Origin: Endozoicomonas ascidiicola
Lineage (GTDB): Bacteria > Pseudomonadota > Gammaproteobacteria > Pseudomonadales > Endozoicomonadaceae
Length of the DNA: 64,000 nt
Reading direction: 5' to 3'
NCBI RefSeq assembly: GCF_001646945.1
Contig: NZ_LUTV01000005.1
Location: 641,998-705,997 of the forward strand
Shown here: in pieces, positions 8,796 through 19,541 of the stretch
Layout: every line of letters begins with the position of its first letter
How positions within the stretch are numbered: the first letter of the stretch is position 1
The notes under the pieces: model-generated
The model's database searches: none
Seen by the model: only the letters and a program-made list of their open reading frames with translations
What the model was told of the DNA's origin: nothing
Made by a program: the position numbers and the translations under genes

Positions 8796-10342
8796 TGCCT
8801 CGCACTTTCTCTTCAATGAATGCTGTTCGTTACCTGCTGTCTCTGGCAGCAGGTGCTCTGATTCCCCTTGGCTTCAGCCCGTTTGATTACTGGCCGGTCT
8901 CCATGCTGGCTGTGGGCGCTATTTTTCTACTCAGTAGAAACCTTCCCGTAAAAGTCACTGCACTGTGCGGTTTTCTTTTTGGACTTGGCATGTTTGGCGC
9001 GGGGACATCCTGGGTGTACGTCAGTATTCATGAATTTGGTGCTGCATCGCCTCTGCTGGCAGGGCTTTTAACTTCACTGTTTGTCGCCGGTGTTTCGGCT
9101 GCAATGATTCTACCGCTGTTCTGGATTTATGGTTGGCTAAACCAACGCAAAACAAATACCGGCAATAAATTGCAACCCTGGCAGCAAGCACTTCTTTTTG
9201 CCGGACTGTGGGTATTGTTTGAATGGGTTCGCAGCTGGTTGTTTACCGGGTTCCCATGGCTGTTGCTTGGCTACACCCTAATTGATACACCCTTTTCCGG
9301 ATTAGCACCTGTAACCGGAACTTACGGCCTAAGCCTGTTAATCACCGCTACGATTTGCCTGCTTGCTACGTTGTTGATTCCTAACTCGCAGAAGAAACAA
9401 AACCTTTTGGCACTAGTGCCATTGATGGCGTGTTGGGCTGTGGCCTGGTCACTGTCTTCTGTTCAGTGGACAGAGAAAACCGGCACTTTGTCGTTTAGCG
9501 CTGTGCAGGGAAATATTCCCCAGAATTTAAAGTGGAACCCGGATTATGTGCAATCCACCCTTAACACCTATATGGATTTGAGTGAGGGCCACTGGGATCA
9601 GGATTTGGTGATATGGCCCGAAAATGCCATTCCCCTGTTCTACAACCGTGCCAAAGGGTTAATGAACCAGCTGGACAGGCACGCCAAACAGAACAACAGC
9701 GCTCTGATTCTCGGCATGCCCGTAGATGACAACTCCGGTGATAGAACCCGCTATTACAACGGTATTCTATCTATGGGCGAAGGTGAAGGTATGTACTTCA
9801 AACAACAGTTGGTGCCCTTTGGTGAATATGTACCGATGGAGTTTGCACTTCGCGGATTGATTGATTTCTTCAACCTGCCCATGTCTGATTTCTCTAAGGG
9901 AAGCCCTGAACAGGAATTACTAAAAGCCGGAAACGCACAGATCGCACCTTACATTTGCTATGAAGTGGTTTATCCAGACTTTGCTGCCCAATTAGCAAAC
10001 GACAGTGATCTTTTGGTCACCATCAGCAATGACACTTGGTTTGGTCAATCCATTGGCCCGGTTCAACATTTCCAGATTGCCCGCATGCGTTCGCTGGAAA
10101 CCGGGCGTTTTATGATTCGTGCGACCAATGATGGTATTACGGCACTGATTAACGAGAAAGGTGAAGTGCTTGAAACCATTCCTCGATTTAACAGTGGAGT
10201 ACTCAGCGCCACAACAGAGCTCAGGTCAGGCACAACACCCTTTATGATATTTGGATCATGGCCTGTGTTATTAATAAGCTTCCTGCTGATGGCAGTGCCG
10301 TCACGACTTAGAAAAAGACTTTCTCCAAAAAAAGCTAACTAA
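8795..10342 (+). CDS. lnt: Apolipoprotein N-acyltransferase Lnt
   Basis: Inner-membrane enzyme that adds the third acyl chain to lipoproteins before outer-membrane sorting. 515 residues, typical length. Six to seven N-terminal membrane segments (about residues 10-215) precede a periplasmic nitrilase-like domain. The Glu-Lys-Cys triad can be seen in WPENA (Glu), the KQQLVPFGEYVP region (Lys) and YICYE (Cys). A final hydrophobic helix lies at the C-terminus. Last gene of the ybeZ-ybeY-ybeX-lnt operon, overlapping corC by one base. Confidence 0.96.
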   Translation: MPRTFSSMNAVRYLLSLAAGALIPLGFSPFDYWPVSMLAVGAIFLLSRNLPVKVTALCGFLFGLGMFGAGTSWVYVSIHEFGAASPLLAGLLTSLFVAGVSAAMILPLFWIYGWLNQRKTNTGNKLQPWQQALLFAGLWVLFEWVRSWLFTGFPWLLLGYTLIDTPFSGLAPVTGTYGLSLLITATICLLATLLIPNSQKKQNLLALVPLMACWAVAWSLSSVQWTEKTGTLSFSAVQGNIPQNLKWNPDYVQSTLNTYMDLSEGHWDQDLVIWPENAIPLFYNRAKGLMNQLDRHAKQNNSALILGMPVDDNSGDRTRYYNGILSMGEGEGMYFKQQLVPFGEYVPMEFALRGLIDFFNLPMSDFSKGSPEQELLKAGNAQIAPYICYEVVYPDFAAQLANDSDLLVTISNDTWFGQSIGPVQHFQIARMRSLETGRFMIRATNDGITALINEKGEVLETIPRFNSGVLSATTELRSGTTPFMIFGSWPVLLISFLLMAVPSRLRKRLSPKKAN

Positions 10343-10354
10343 ACCTATTCAACG

Positions 10355-11356
10355 TCAAGGGATAATTACTCTGGGCTTATCTACGGCAATTTCAGGATCA
10401 TTTTGTATAGTTTGGAAGGCATTATCCAAACTATCTATAATTCCTTGTCGCTTTCCCTCGTCGTCATCGGCACTTAAAAAATGAATAACTGTCTCTTTAA
10501 GCTCTGGGAAGTCATCTTGTAATGAACTCAGGTATTCCAGAGGCTTTTTACCGTCATTATCTACGATATCTATACTAGCTTCTGCACCCTCCACAAGCAG
10601 TTTGGCAAAAACCTCCAAGCGCTCCTTATGCTGACTTTTGGCAGCATGATGAAGTGGCGTTTTACCACTATTCGTCTGATTGGTTATGAAGCTATTGAAT
10701 TCTTCCTGCCCACGAAAATGGTCACATAATTGCTCCAACATACCCAGACTTTGACCTGCAGCCAAATTAAAATAATTATTTCCCGTGTTATTGCGAGGGC
10801 AATTATAGTTACCCTCTAATGGAATGCTGACCTCTGACGATGTCGTTTCATCTGCATATGTTGTATCAGACAATATGTCCAAGAGCATCTCAAACACACG
10901 CTCTGATCCCATAAATATTGCAATATGCAGTGGTGTATCGCCATTGGCAAGCGGCATTTTATGACCGACCGCACATTCAACACTAAGCTTATCTACAGAA
11001 TGTTTTTCTGTTGCCTTATTGAGTAATAGCTGCACCTCGCTGTCAGTCAGGTTATCAAGAAGCGCTTGTTTATCCCCATCTTCAACTTGACTAGCCAGAG
11101 GAAGAAGATGAAGCAGTGTAAACCCATTGGGTGCGAGAAAATCTATAAGTTCCTGAACGTCAACTTCAGTATTAGCGTAAGAAGAAATAATAATATTTGC
11201 TGCGTCCTGAAACTCATTTAAGGAGCCAGAACTTTCAAACCGCTGAGTGGACTCACTGACAGGGTCTTTTAAACACAGCTCTCCAAAGTCGCTAAGTGAC
11301 GACGTACTCGAACTGACACTGAAACAATCATCTGTGGGCAACATTTTTGATAACAT
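10355..11356 (-). CDS. Ankyrin-repeat protein
   Basis: 333 residues. At least three ankyrin-type helices-and-turn units can be read: GDTPLHIAIFMG near residue 130, a degenerate one with NNYFNLAAGQS near 180, and SGKTPLHHAAKSQ near 225 followed by DNDGKKPLEYL. The N-terminus (1-50) is Ser/Thr-rich and likely disordered. There is no signal peptide. Ankyrin repeats mediate protein-protein binding and are common in secreted effectors of host-associated bacteria, but no secretion signal is seen. It is a single gene opposite to the lnt operon, with only 12 bases between the two stop codons. Confidence 0.8.
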   Translation of the reverse strand: MLSKMLPTDDCFSVSSSTSSLSDFGELCLKDPVSESTQRFESSGSLNEFQDAANIIISSYANTEVDVQELIDFLAPNGFTLLHLLPLASQVEDGDKQALLDNLTDSEVQLLLNKATEKHSVDKLSVECAVGHKMPLANGDTPLHIAIFMGSERVFEMLLDILSDTTYADETTSSEVSIPLEGNYNCPRNNTGNNYFNLAAGQSLGMLEQLCDHFRGQEEFNSFITNQTNSGKTPLHHAAKSQHKERLEVFAKLLVEGAEASIDIVDNDGKKPLEYLSSLQDDFPELKETVIHFLSADDDEGKRQGIIDSLDNAFQTIQNDPEIAVDKPRVIIP

Positions 11357-11458
11357 CTAAAGTACCTTGAATCAAATGCACTCAGATATGACTACAGTCA
11401 CTGTAGATAAGTTCCAAATCTGATTTACCTAAATTCAAGGTATCTGGTTAATTATGAA

Positions 11459-12262
11459 CTACACAAAAATGAAACCTAAAAGCACCACACCCAGTATCAT
11501 TCGATAAACGACAAATGGCATCAAACCAATACGGTTAATAAATGATAAAAAGCAATAAACGCAAACCCAGGCACTAATAGCTGAAACCACCGTCCCCATA
11601 GCGAGCGTATTCCAATCCACCGGCACCGTGCTTTTTACCAGATCCAGCAGTAACAAACTGCCTGCACCAACTATGACTGGAATGGATAACAGGAATGAAA
11701 AACGGGCAGCAGCGTCACGAGTAAAGCCCATCATCAATGCCGCAGTCATGGTAATACCAGAACGCGAGGTACCGGGAATCAGCGCCAGCGCCTGGGCAAA
11801 ACCAATAAACATGGCTTGTTTAAAGGACATTTTATCCAGCGGTTGAACATGAGTACCCTTCACATCCGCCCAACCCAGCAGTGCACCAAAGATCAGTGTA
11901 GTACCGGCGATGACGGCTACCGTTCGCATGGCATCGTCCAGCCCCATGCTTTTCAGGGCAAGACCAAAAACCACTGCAGGTAATGTGGCAAAAATCAGGT
12001 ACCAACCCAAACGGCTATTAAAGGTTGAGCCTTTGCCCACCAGTGATCCCAGCCAGTCTTTGGCGATGGCAAACAGGTCTTTCCAGAAATAAACAACGAC
12101 TGCCGTTAGCGTACCCATATGAACGGCTACATCAAATGCCAGCCCCTGATCTGTCCAGCCAAAGAGTTGTGCCGGTAGGATAAGGTGACCAGAGCTTGAA
12201 ATTGGCAAAAACTCGGTAATGCCCTGAATCAGGGCAAGAATGATCGTCTGAAATGCATCCAT
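11459..12262 (-). CDS. uppP: Undecaprenyl-diphosphatase UppP (BacA)
   Basis: Integral membrane phosphatase that recycles undecaprenyl pyrophosphate for peptidoglycan and O-antigen synthesis and confers bacitracin tolerance. 267 residues with about eight hydrophobic helices. Both family signatures are intact: QGITEFLPISSSGHL near the N-terminus and PGTSRSGITM in the middle. Its start lies 16 bases after the tsaB stop on the same strand, suggesting co-transcription with tsaB. Confidence 0.96.
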   Translation of the reverse strand: MDAFQTIILALIQGITEFLPISSSGHLILPAQLFGWTDQGLAFDVAVHMGTLTAVVVYFWKDLFAIAKDWLGSLVGKGSTFNSRLGWYLIFATLPAVVFGLALKSMGLDDAMRTVAVIAGTTLIFGALLGWADVKGTHVQPLDKMSFKQAMFIGFAQALALIPGTSRSGITMTAALMMGFTRDAAARFSFLLSIPVIVGAGSLLLLDLVKSTVPVDWNTLAMGTVVSAISAWVCVYCFLSFINRIGLMPFVVYRMILGVVLLGFIFV

Positions 12263-12278
12263 TATGTTGTCCTCTGCC

Positions 12279-12950
12279 TTAACGTTCCGACTTTTTCAGA
12301 GCCACTTTATCCCGAAGGTAAACGGGCATGGCCTGCTCGGCTGGAAGTAATTTACCCATAGTAAAGTCGGCGGCAGCCAGCAGGGCTATATCGTAAGCTC
12401 GTGGCCAGGTTTCCGTCACACAATCAAACACCGTTACCGGCATTTGCTCCCGAAAAGCCCAGCCGGTGCCAATGCCATACCATTGGGTTTCAATTACCGG
12501 CGCAGAAACCAGCTGCGGAGCAATCACCTGCTCATCGAGCATTGGCGTCATCAGGCCATTCTCTGCCTTATATGCACCCCAGTAGACTTCGCTCATGCGG
12601 GCATCAATGGCGCTAAGTACGTGGGATGTATTTTGTTCACGGTACGCCTGCTGTGCCAGAGCGGCCAGTGTGGACACCGGGATTACCGGCAAGTCGACGG
12701 CATAAGCCAGCCCTTGAGTCATGGCGGTAGCCACACGTAAACCAGTAAATGCACCAGGGCCGCGGCCAAAGGCAATGGCATCAAGCTGTTTAAGTGTTAC
12801 CCCGGCTTTGGCTAGCAGTGACTCAACCATCGGCAACAGGTCACGGCTGTGGCGACGGGGGGATAGCTCGAAGTGTTCAATCACTTCACCATCCAGATTC
12901 AGGGCAACAGAACAAGCTTCTGTGGCGGTATCCAGTGCAAGGATTTTCAT
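12279..12950 (-). CDS. tsaB: tRNA threonylcarbamoyladenosine biosynthesis protein TsaB
   Basis: Scaffold subunit of the TsaBDE complex making t6A37 on ANN-decoding tRNAs; ASKHA-fold, cytoplasmic. About 223 residues from the preferred start. It opens MKILALDTATEACS, a classic TsaB N-terminus, and contains FGRGPGAFTGLRVA. The frame extends 19 codons further upstream, but that stretch overlaps the adk terminator stem, so the internal ATG at 12950 is chosen. It is followed by uppP on the same strand. Confidence 0.93.
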   Translation of the reverse strand: MKILALDTATEACSVALNLDGEVIEHFELSPRRHSRDLLPMVESLLAKAGVTLKQLDAIAFGRGPGAFTGLRVATAMTQGLAYAVDLPVIPVSTLAALAQQAYREQNTSHVLSAIDARMSEVYWGAYKAENGLMTPMLDEQVIAPQLVSAPVIETQWYGIGTGWAFREQMPVTVFDCVTETWPRAYDIALLAAADFTMGKLLPAEQAMPVYLRDKVALKKSER

Positions 12951-12983
12951 GATGGTTTTTAAGTCTATCTCTTTTAAACAATC

Positions 12984-13020
12984 AAAAAAGCCGGCAGTGC
13001 AAAACACTCCGGCTTTTCTT
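12984..13020. terminator. Bidirectional intrinsic terminator after adk
   Basis: A GC-rich stem (AAAGCCGG, then AGTG pairing with CACT, closing with CCGGCTTT) spans 12987-13016. On the minus strand it is followed by a run of six Ts, placing it correctly at the end of adk and before tsaB. T-rich sequence also follows on the plus strand. Confidence 0.75.
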
Positions 13021-13043
13021 ATTTAATCAAGAACCATTGGTTC

Positions 13044-13739
<696 letters not shown>

Positions 13740-13860
13740 TTATGTTAAAGGCATTTAGACAACGTCTGGCCTGGATAATTCGCAAACTTCTAAAAAGCCG
13801 ACAAGGATATACAGCCTGACGCCCGGTGACAAGCTTGGACTGTCTTACCTAAGACCACCT

Positions 13861-14982
13861 TTACTGCCTTTCAACCACCACACTTCCGATGGAATAACCT
13901 GCACCAAAGGAGCAAATCACGCCTTTATCACCGGCTTTAAGGTCCAGTGAATGCTTATGGAAAGCAATGATGGAACCTGCAGAACTGGTATTAGCGTACT
14001 CATTTAGAATAACCGGTGCATCCTGCACCGTAGGCTCGCGCCCCAGAAGCTTGCGGGCAACCAGCTGGTTCATGTTCAGATTGGCCTGATGAAGCCATAA
14101 CCGGCTCATATCACTGGCAGCCAATTCCAAAGACTCAAGATGACCTGCGATGTGCTTCGCCACTTGCGGGCAGACTTCTTTAAACACCTTTCTACCGTTC
14201 TGGATAAACAGTTTGTCCAGTTTCCCAACACCCTCTTCATCACCACGATTCAGGAAACCGAAGTTGTTGCGGATATTGTTGGAGAATTGAGTCCAAAGAT
14301 GACAACCAACCACTTTGTAGCCGTCTTTACGACGAACCAGATCTTCACGCTCCAACAATACGGCTGTGCAAGCATCACCGAAGATGAAGTGACTGTCCCG
14401 ATCACGGAAATTCAGGTGACCAGAACAGATCTCCGAGCTCACCATCAACACCCGCTTTGCGGAACCACTTTGAATGGCATCGGCTGCCGCTTTAATACCA
14501 AAGGTCGCCGATGAACAAGCCACATTCATATCGTAGCCGTAACCATCGCAGCCCAAATAATGCTGAATCTCTACCGCAATGGCGGGATAAGCACGCTGAA
14601 GATTGGAGCAGGCAACGATAACCATATCTACTTCGGTGGCATCCACCTGCGCTTGCGCCAAGGCACCCCGAGCAGCATGGATGGCCATTTCACATTGAAT
14701 GGACATCTGATCATTTGATCGATCAGGAATCCGGGGGATCATTCGCTGAGGATCGAGAACGCCATCCCGGTTGACAACATAGCGGCTGACAATGCCGGAA
14801 GCCTTTTCTATAAATTCACTGCTACTCTTTGCCAGCGGCTCAACTTCACCAGCAGCAATGGCTTCACGATTCAGATCGTTTTCCTGATCCACCCAAGTGT
14901 TGAATGCTTCAACCAACTCATCATTGCTGATTGACTCTGGCGGGGTATAGAGCCCGGTACCACTAATCACTACGTCTGGCAC
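13861..14982 (-). CDS. Beta-ketoacyl-ACP synthase III-like condensing enzyme
   Basis: Thiolase-fold condensing enzyme of the FabH-like group. About 373 residues from a GTG at 14982 preceded by GAAGGA; a longer frame starting at 15039 lacks that signal. The Cys-His-Asn triad is visible in NVACSSATF (Cys), WLHQANLN (His) and NEYANTSSAG (Asn). The protein is longer than standard FabH (about 317) and has an extra segment after residue 30, resembling the Pseudomonas PA3286-type enzyme that condenses medium-chain acyl-CoA with malonyl-ACP. Substrate choice is inferred from that resemblance only. Confidence 0.85.
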   Translation of the reverse strand: MPDVVISGTGLYTPPESISNDELVEAFNTWVDQENDLNREAIAAGEVEPLAKSSSEFIEKASGIVSRYVVNRDGVLDPQRMIPRIPDRSNDQMSIQCEMAIHAARGALAQAQVDATEVDMVIVACSNLQRAYPAIAVEIQHYLGCDGYGYDMNVACSSATFGIKAAADAIQSGSAKRVLMVSSEICSGHLNFRDRDSHFIFGDACTAVLLEREDLVRRKDGYKVVGCHLWTQFSNNIRNNFGFLNRGDEEGVGKLDKLFIQNGRKVFKEVCPQVAKHIAGHLESLELAASDMSRLWLHQANLNMNQLVARKLLGREPTVQDAPVILNEYANTSSAGSIIAFHKHSLDLKAGDKGVICSFGAGYSIGSVVVERQ

Positions 14983-15106
14983 AATAATTCCTTCCCATGC
15001 TTTATAGCTTTTATATTCCAGCATCTTATAGCAGGGCAAAAAGCAAGGGAACTCAATGCTGTCAAATAGTGTTCATATTTTTGCAACAATTTATTGCCCA
15101 CTGTTA

Positions 15107-15910
15107 CTACTTACTATTACCACTCAACGCTACCAAAGGCTCAGGCATATCCACCATCCAGTGGGCATAAAGTTCTTCTAGAACACCTTCTTTAGCCAGT
15201 GTCTCCATGCGGGCATCGAAAATCGTCACCAATGGTTTGTTGGCAGGGCTGTCATTGAACGACATGTAATAATAGTCTCCGGTTTCAAACTCAGTCACTT
15301 CAAACTGATCCAGACTAATATTATTTTCACCTGCGATGGTATCTATTTCAGAAAATTCATCCACCAGCACATCTATTGCACCGGCTTTTAATAACTGCAT
15401 GCCTTTTTGCAGGCTGGTGAATTCTTTCAGTTGAAATTCACCATAACGCTCACCTTCCGGTACTAAATTGTATCCGGCGCGCATGCCAACCACTTTCCCA
15501 CTGAGTGACGGGTATCGTTCAAAAGAGGCTACTACCCCTGGCGAATACACAAGGGCAAGATACTCCGGCTCTAACGGGTATTTACTAAAAACCAGGTGCT
15601 CATAATCAGAATCAAGCCCTTCTCCGGGAACACCATCCACCGTTCGATATTCCGTCATCAACTTCATGCTTCTGTTCCAGGGCAAGCTCTTAAAGTTCAA
15701 TGTAAAACCAAGAGGTTCATACACTTCTTTAAGAAGATCCCAATAAAGTCCCGTGCCATTATTGTACGTATAACCAGCCCATACCGGGGCAGCAAAATTA
15801 AGGCTTTTACGTTTGATCTTAGCGGCTTCAGCGTCTGGGGAAATAGTTTCCGACGCAGAAGCGAAAGCTGAAAAACAGAATAAACCGAGGAATAATGAAA
15901 ACCACTTCAT
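15107..15910 (-). CDS. Periplasmic substrate-binding-like protein (SBP family 3)
   Basis: 267 residues. The signal peptide (MKWFSLFLGLFCFSAFASAS) has a likely cleavage after ASA. The mature part resembles family-3 solute-binding proteins: a GLYWDLLKEV segment, VVGMRAGYN, and a hinge-like KAGAIDVLVDE. No permease or ATPase gene is adjacent, so it may be an orphan sensor or binding protein rather than part of an ABC importer. The ligand is unknown. Confidence 0.75.
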   Translation of the reverse strand: MKWFSLFLGLFCFSAFASASETISPDAEAAKIKRKSLNFAAPVWAGYTYNNGTGLYWDLLKEVYEPLGFTLNFKSLPWNRSMKLMTEYRTVDGVPGEGLDSDYEHLVFSKYPLEPEYLALVYSPGVVASFERYPSLSGKVVGMRAGYNLVPEGERYGEFQLKEFTSLQKGMQLLKAGAIDVLVDEFSEIDTIAGENNISLDQFEVTEFETGDYYYMSFNDSPANKPLVTIFDARMETLAKEGVLEELYAHWMVDMPEPLVALSGNSK

Positions 15911-16090
15911 AGAGACTGCCTTTTACTGCAAAGCACTACGATTTTATTATTTATGTGGACATCAAACTCGTGTGCTTTGATTTTTTATTATTAGTGTAAG
16001 ACTAACTTGCGAAAAGATATTAAATGAAGAGCCAATGTTAGTAAATCAATGAGTTATTTTTTCTTCGTAGCAATAGAACCGCCCAATAAA

Positions 16091-17554
16091 CTAAAATTTC
16101 AACTGCCAAAATTGCCAAAGCTGCCAAGGAGCATACTCAAATGGATCTCTCTCACCCACACCAATTTTTCTTGTCATAAAATCCACTATTTCGGCAACAT
16201 GTCTGGGGTATTTCTGATTGTCTTTCACAAAACAAGTCAGCACCTGCAAAGTACATTCCTTAGGGAATTCCAACGCCCTTAAATCCAACAACATACTGAT
16301 AATATCTTTATTGCCGCCTATTATTGTGCCAACGTCAGGATGAGATATTTTGTAAGCTGTGGCCTGCGCAGCCGAATCAACCAGCTGCTGGAGAGTCCAG
16401 GGAACACTTTCCCACCGAGCGTTAAAGTAATAATTCAAACCAATGGCAATGCAATCATCCGAAAGCCCCCACTCTTTTGCTTTCTCTATTAATTTTGCCG
16501 TCTGAGACCCCAATACCACTGACGGCGCAGGAAGAGGTGATGGCAACACATAAAAGACAGTGGACGCTTGTGTTTTATATTTTTCAACCAACCCTTGAAA
16601 CACTGCCGCCATCAGTTCCCGTTTATTATGAATCACGGTAAATGGGTTTGTACGTACAATAGAATGGACGCCATCATCAATATCTTTATTTGTAAACCCC
16701 ATCTCTTTGATCTGTTGCAATAGTTTTACATTGTCACTTCCGAAGAACTCACGAGCTGTTGTACGCCTGGTACATGAGACATAACTGTCAGTGGATTCCT
16801 GCGACATGGCGCTTGTAACAGAAGCATAGCGACACGCTGATGACCCCATAGAGTCAGAGTCACTATTCTCAACAGGGGCAGAGGGTCTGTGTACCATCAA
16901 GGACCCTTGAACAACAGACTGATTGTTCCAACCACTCAGTAAAGATGCAATACCAGACTGAACTTCAGCGATCGAAGCTGGACAAAACTCAGTAGGATTG
17001 TCAATGGGGCTTGCGGGGGATCCCCTACGAGAGGAGCCATAGCCACTACTTGAACCATCGCTCAGCTGCGGAGATGATGAGCGTGGTGATTCATAACCCC
17101 ACGCCGACGCGAAATCAGGAGAGTGGGGCCTTGTTGGCGAATCAGCACCGAAAATACCCTCATCATATGAAATAAAGGGATGACCATCCGTATCAATAGC
17201 GTCACACCAATGGCTATCAGCAGCTTTGTTTATATGTTGCCCGACGGCAATTACATTTGAGGAAGGGAGAGTAATATGCCGGTTTTCTGTTTTCACTTGC
17301 CTCCCTCCCAACTGATTTGCATCAAGCTTCGGCATATACGGTGAAGGCGTTGTAGCTGAGCGAACAGAATGACCACTGATTGAATGAAAGGCATTACCAA
17401 CCGGCTTACTTGGATTTGAAGTACCGAATGAGTGACTGCTACTGGGTACTGCCTGCGAAGCCACACGACTAACGCCCGTTGTATGATAATCGAATTGTAA
17501 GGATTTTGACTCCATGACATAGAGTATCCATTCCACTGAATTGCTTGGTGACAT
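16091..17554 (-). CDS. Hypothetical protein with three UBA-like C-terminal repeats
   Basis: Up to 487 residues; an alternative ATG at 17515 gives 474. Residues 1-250 are Ser/Pro/Gly-rich and probably disordered. From about 265 three similar units of about 45 residues follow, starting LLQQIKEMGFTNKDI, LIEKAKEWGLSDDCI and MLLDLRALEFPKEC. The first has the MGF loop and hydrophobic pattern of ubiquitin-associated (UBA) domains. The C-terminus is Trp-rich (WQLWQFWQL). Bacteria lack ubiquitin, so a UBA-like fold would suggest a host-directed effector; this is inference. No secretion signal is seen. Confidence 0.55.
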   Translation of the reverse strand: MSPSNSVEWILYVMESKSLQFDYHTTGVSRVASQAVPSSSHSFGTSNPSKPVGNAFHSISGHSVRSATTPSPYMPKLDANQLGGRQVKTENRHITLPSSNVIAVGQHINKAADSHWCDAIDTDGHPFISYDEGIFGADSPTRPHSPDFASAWGYESPRSSSPQLSDGSSSGYGSSRRGSPASPIDNPTEFCPASIAEVQSGIASLLSGWNNQSVVQGSLMVHRPSAPVENSDSDSMGSSACRYASVTSAMSQESTDSYVSCTRRTTAREFFGSDNVKLLQQIKEMGFTNKDIDDGVHSIVRTNPFTVIHNKRELMAAVFQGLVEKYKTQASTVFYVLPSPLPAPSVVLGSQTAKLIEKAKEWGLSDDCIAIGLNYYFNARWESVPWTLQQLVDSAAQATAYKISHPDVGTIIGGNKDIISMLLDLRALEFPKECTLQVLTCFVKDNQKYPRHVAEIVDFMTRKIGVGERDPFEYAPWQLWQFWQLKF

Positions 17555-17599
17555 AGATACTCAAAAATGAGAAAAGTTCAGACACACGCTGACATTAAA

Positions 17600-17824
17600 T
17601 TACCGTCCCCGACGTTTCCTTGAAGCATCTAACTCAATGCTCTCACCTCCCTGATTCCAATTCCCCGGCTCCTGTTCCTCAATCACTACCCAGACAGCAT
17701 CCTGAAAACCGTCTTTGCCCACATCGGCTACCTTGACCAACAGTTCTGAAATACCATCCATCACTTCCTGCTTTTGAATCTCGTTAAACACGCCCTTAAC
17801 CGTTTTTACAGAAACAAATGGCAT
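17600..17824 (-). CDS. 4-oxalocrotonate tautomerase family protein
   Basis: About 74 residues from the ATG at 17824, which gives the N-terminal Met-Pro (MPFVSVKT) needed to expose the catalytic Pro1 of the tautomerase superfamily; GAGG lies about nine bases upstream. The frame extends ten codons further but would bury Pro1, so that start is rejected. The catalytic Pro is present; the substrate is unknown. It stands alone between a hypothetical gene and the peptide symporter. Confidence 0.85.
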   Translation of the reverse strand: MPFVSVKTVKGVFNEIQKQEVMDGISELLVKVADVGKDGFQDAVWVVIEEQEPGNWNQGGESIELDASRKRRGR

Positions 17825-17888
17825 ATCAATAGACCTCATAGTATTAAGACCCATACAGGGTAGTCTACTTAATTAGGGTCTGTGCTTT

Positions 17889-19343
17889 TCATTCCTCTAC
17901 AATCATCCGGTGCAGTTTACGGGCAAACAGCATCATCAAAATGGCAACACCAAGGGATATAACGCCCATGCGAGTGAAAAAATCACTGTAGATGGGCAAG
18001 GTATCAAGGGCGGTTAACACCTCATCGTCGTCTAACGCCGTCATCCCCGCGACATGACCAGCAATGACCGAAGCTGCAGAACTGGTGAGAAACCAGATAC
18101 CCATAATAAAGCCGTGAAGGCGCGAGGGTACAAGTTGGGCAATCATTGCCAACCCGAGACCACTGATCAACAACTCACCCATCGCTTGAAACAGATAACT
18201 CAGAACCAACCAGGATGATGAAACAACACCCAGATCATCCGCAAACTTTGCCGCAATGGGTAAAACGAGGAAGCTGAGCGAAGTGCATAACATTCCGAGC
18301 GCAAATTTACCCGGCATACTCAAGCCGTGGCCATCCTGCTCAGTGCGATTATAAAGCCAGGCGAATATGGGGCTGGCAACCATAATCCAGAATGGGTTTA
18401 AGGATTGAAAAGTGACTGGATTGATCGTAATGCCCAGCAACACTGGCTGCACATTTTGGATAGCAAAGAAATTCAGAGAGGTTGGCATCTGCATATACAT
18501 CACAAAAAACACCACGGCCTCCAGCATAAGCACCAGAACAACAATCATCTTTCGTCGATCATGTCCTTTGGCCACCAGAATTTCTTTTATGAATTTTATC
18601 AATGCGCCAGTGCCCACAACAGCGAGCAGGATGTTTGCCATCATTAAATAATTCAGCACCAGAGCACTGCACCCACAGGCAATGATAATTGCAGCGTATA
18701 GCAAAACATGTATTTTTAACGACACTGGGCTGAAATCGGGTTTAGACCCGTAATCAGACACCCAGTGACGCATAAGGAAATAATTGCTGACAGCAATAAA
18801 TAGTCCAATAGCACTGACCAGAAAGCCCATACCCCAACCAAAATAGTCTGCTATGTAGGGAACCATGGTCATTGAAATAAAGGAACCAATGTTAATAGAC
18901 ATGTAATAAAGGGTAAAAGCGCCATCCAGGCGACTGTCGCCTTCTTCATAACATTTAGCCAGTAAACTTGCAGGGTTGGCCTTGAATAACCCATTACCAA
19001 CAGCAATAACACCAAGCGCCAGATAGACAATGGATTGATCATTCTTAGAGAACGCCATCATCAAGTAGCCAGCCATCATCACCAGCGCGCCAAGAACCAT
19101 CGTTCTCTTGGTGCCAAACAGGTTGTCACCAATAAACCCGCCAACCGAGACAAAACCGAAAACCAGGGCGCTGAATGCACCAAACGTGATAAAGGCGTCG
19201 TCTTCATCAAGCCCAAGACTCTGTACCAGATACAGCGATAACAACGCCTGTAGGCCGTAGTAGCCAAAGCGCTCCCACAGTTCGATAAAAAAGATTAAAT
19301 AGAAAGGTTTGGGTTGTTTCAGGATATTAAACGACTGCGACAT
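17889..19343 (-). CDS. POT-family proton-dependent oligopeptide symporter
   Basis: Inner-membrane MFS-type peptide:H+ symporter. 484 residues with about 14 hydrophobic helices, usual for bacterial DtpA-type proteins. The family signature ExxERFxYYG is intact at residues 21-30 (ELWERFGYYG), and FGTKRT follows near 75. It imports di- or tripeptides by family membership; the exact member of the Dtp group cannot be assigned from sequence alone. Confidence 0.93.
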   Translation of the reverse strand: MSQSFNILKQPKPFYLIFFIELWERFGYYGLQALLSLYLVQSLGLDEDDAFITFGAFSALVFGFVSVGGFIGDNLFGTKRTMVLGALVMMAGYLMMAFSKNDQSIVYLALGVIAVGNGLFKANPASLLAKCYEEGDSRLDGAFTLYYMSINIGSFISMTMVPYIADYFGWGMGFLVSAIGLFIAVSNYFLMRHWVSDYGSKPDFSPVSLKIHVLLYAAIIIACGCSALVLNYLMMANILLAVVGTGALIKFIKEILVAKGHDRRKMIVVLVLMLEAVVFFVMYMQMPTSLNFFAIQNVQPVLLGITINPVTFQSLNPFWIMVASPIFAWLYNRTEQDGHGLSMPGKFALGMLCTSLSFLVLPIAAKFADDLGVVSSSWLVLSYLFQAMGELLISGLGLAMIAQLVPSRLHGFIMGIWFLTSSAASVIAGHVAGMTALDDDEVLTALDTLPIYSDFFTRMGVISLGVAILMMLFARKLHRMIVEE

Positions 19344-19541
19344 ACTGGCTCCGGATAATGCTCGGGAAGCACTTTCGCTAACAGCGGGTTTTGACGAGAT
19401 ATGGACGTGCAGTATAGCTCTGTGAAATCAATATTACTGAGTATAGTCCGATAGCTTTTCAAGTCACTAAAACCAATCATTTGGTAATAGACTATTGTCA
19501 TAGTTACGCAGTCTGTTCAATTATATAAAGTGAGATATAAA

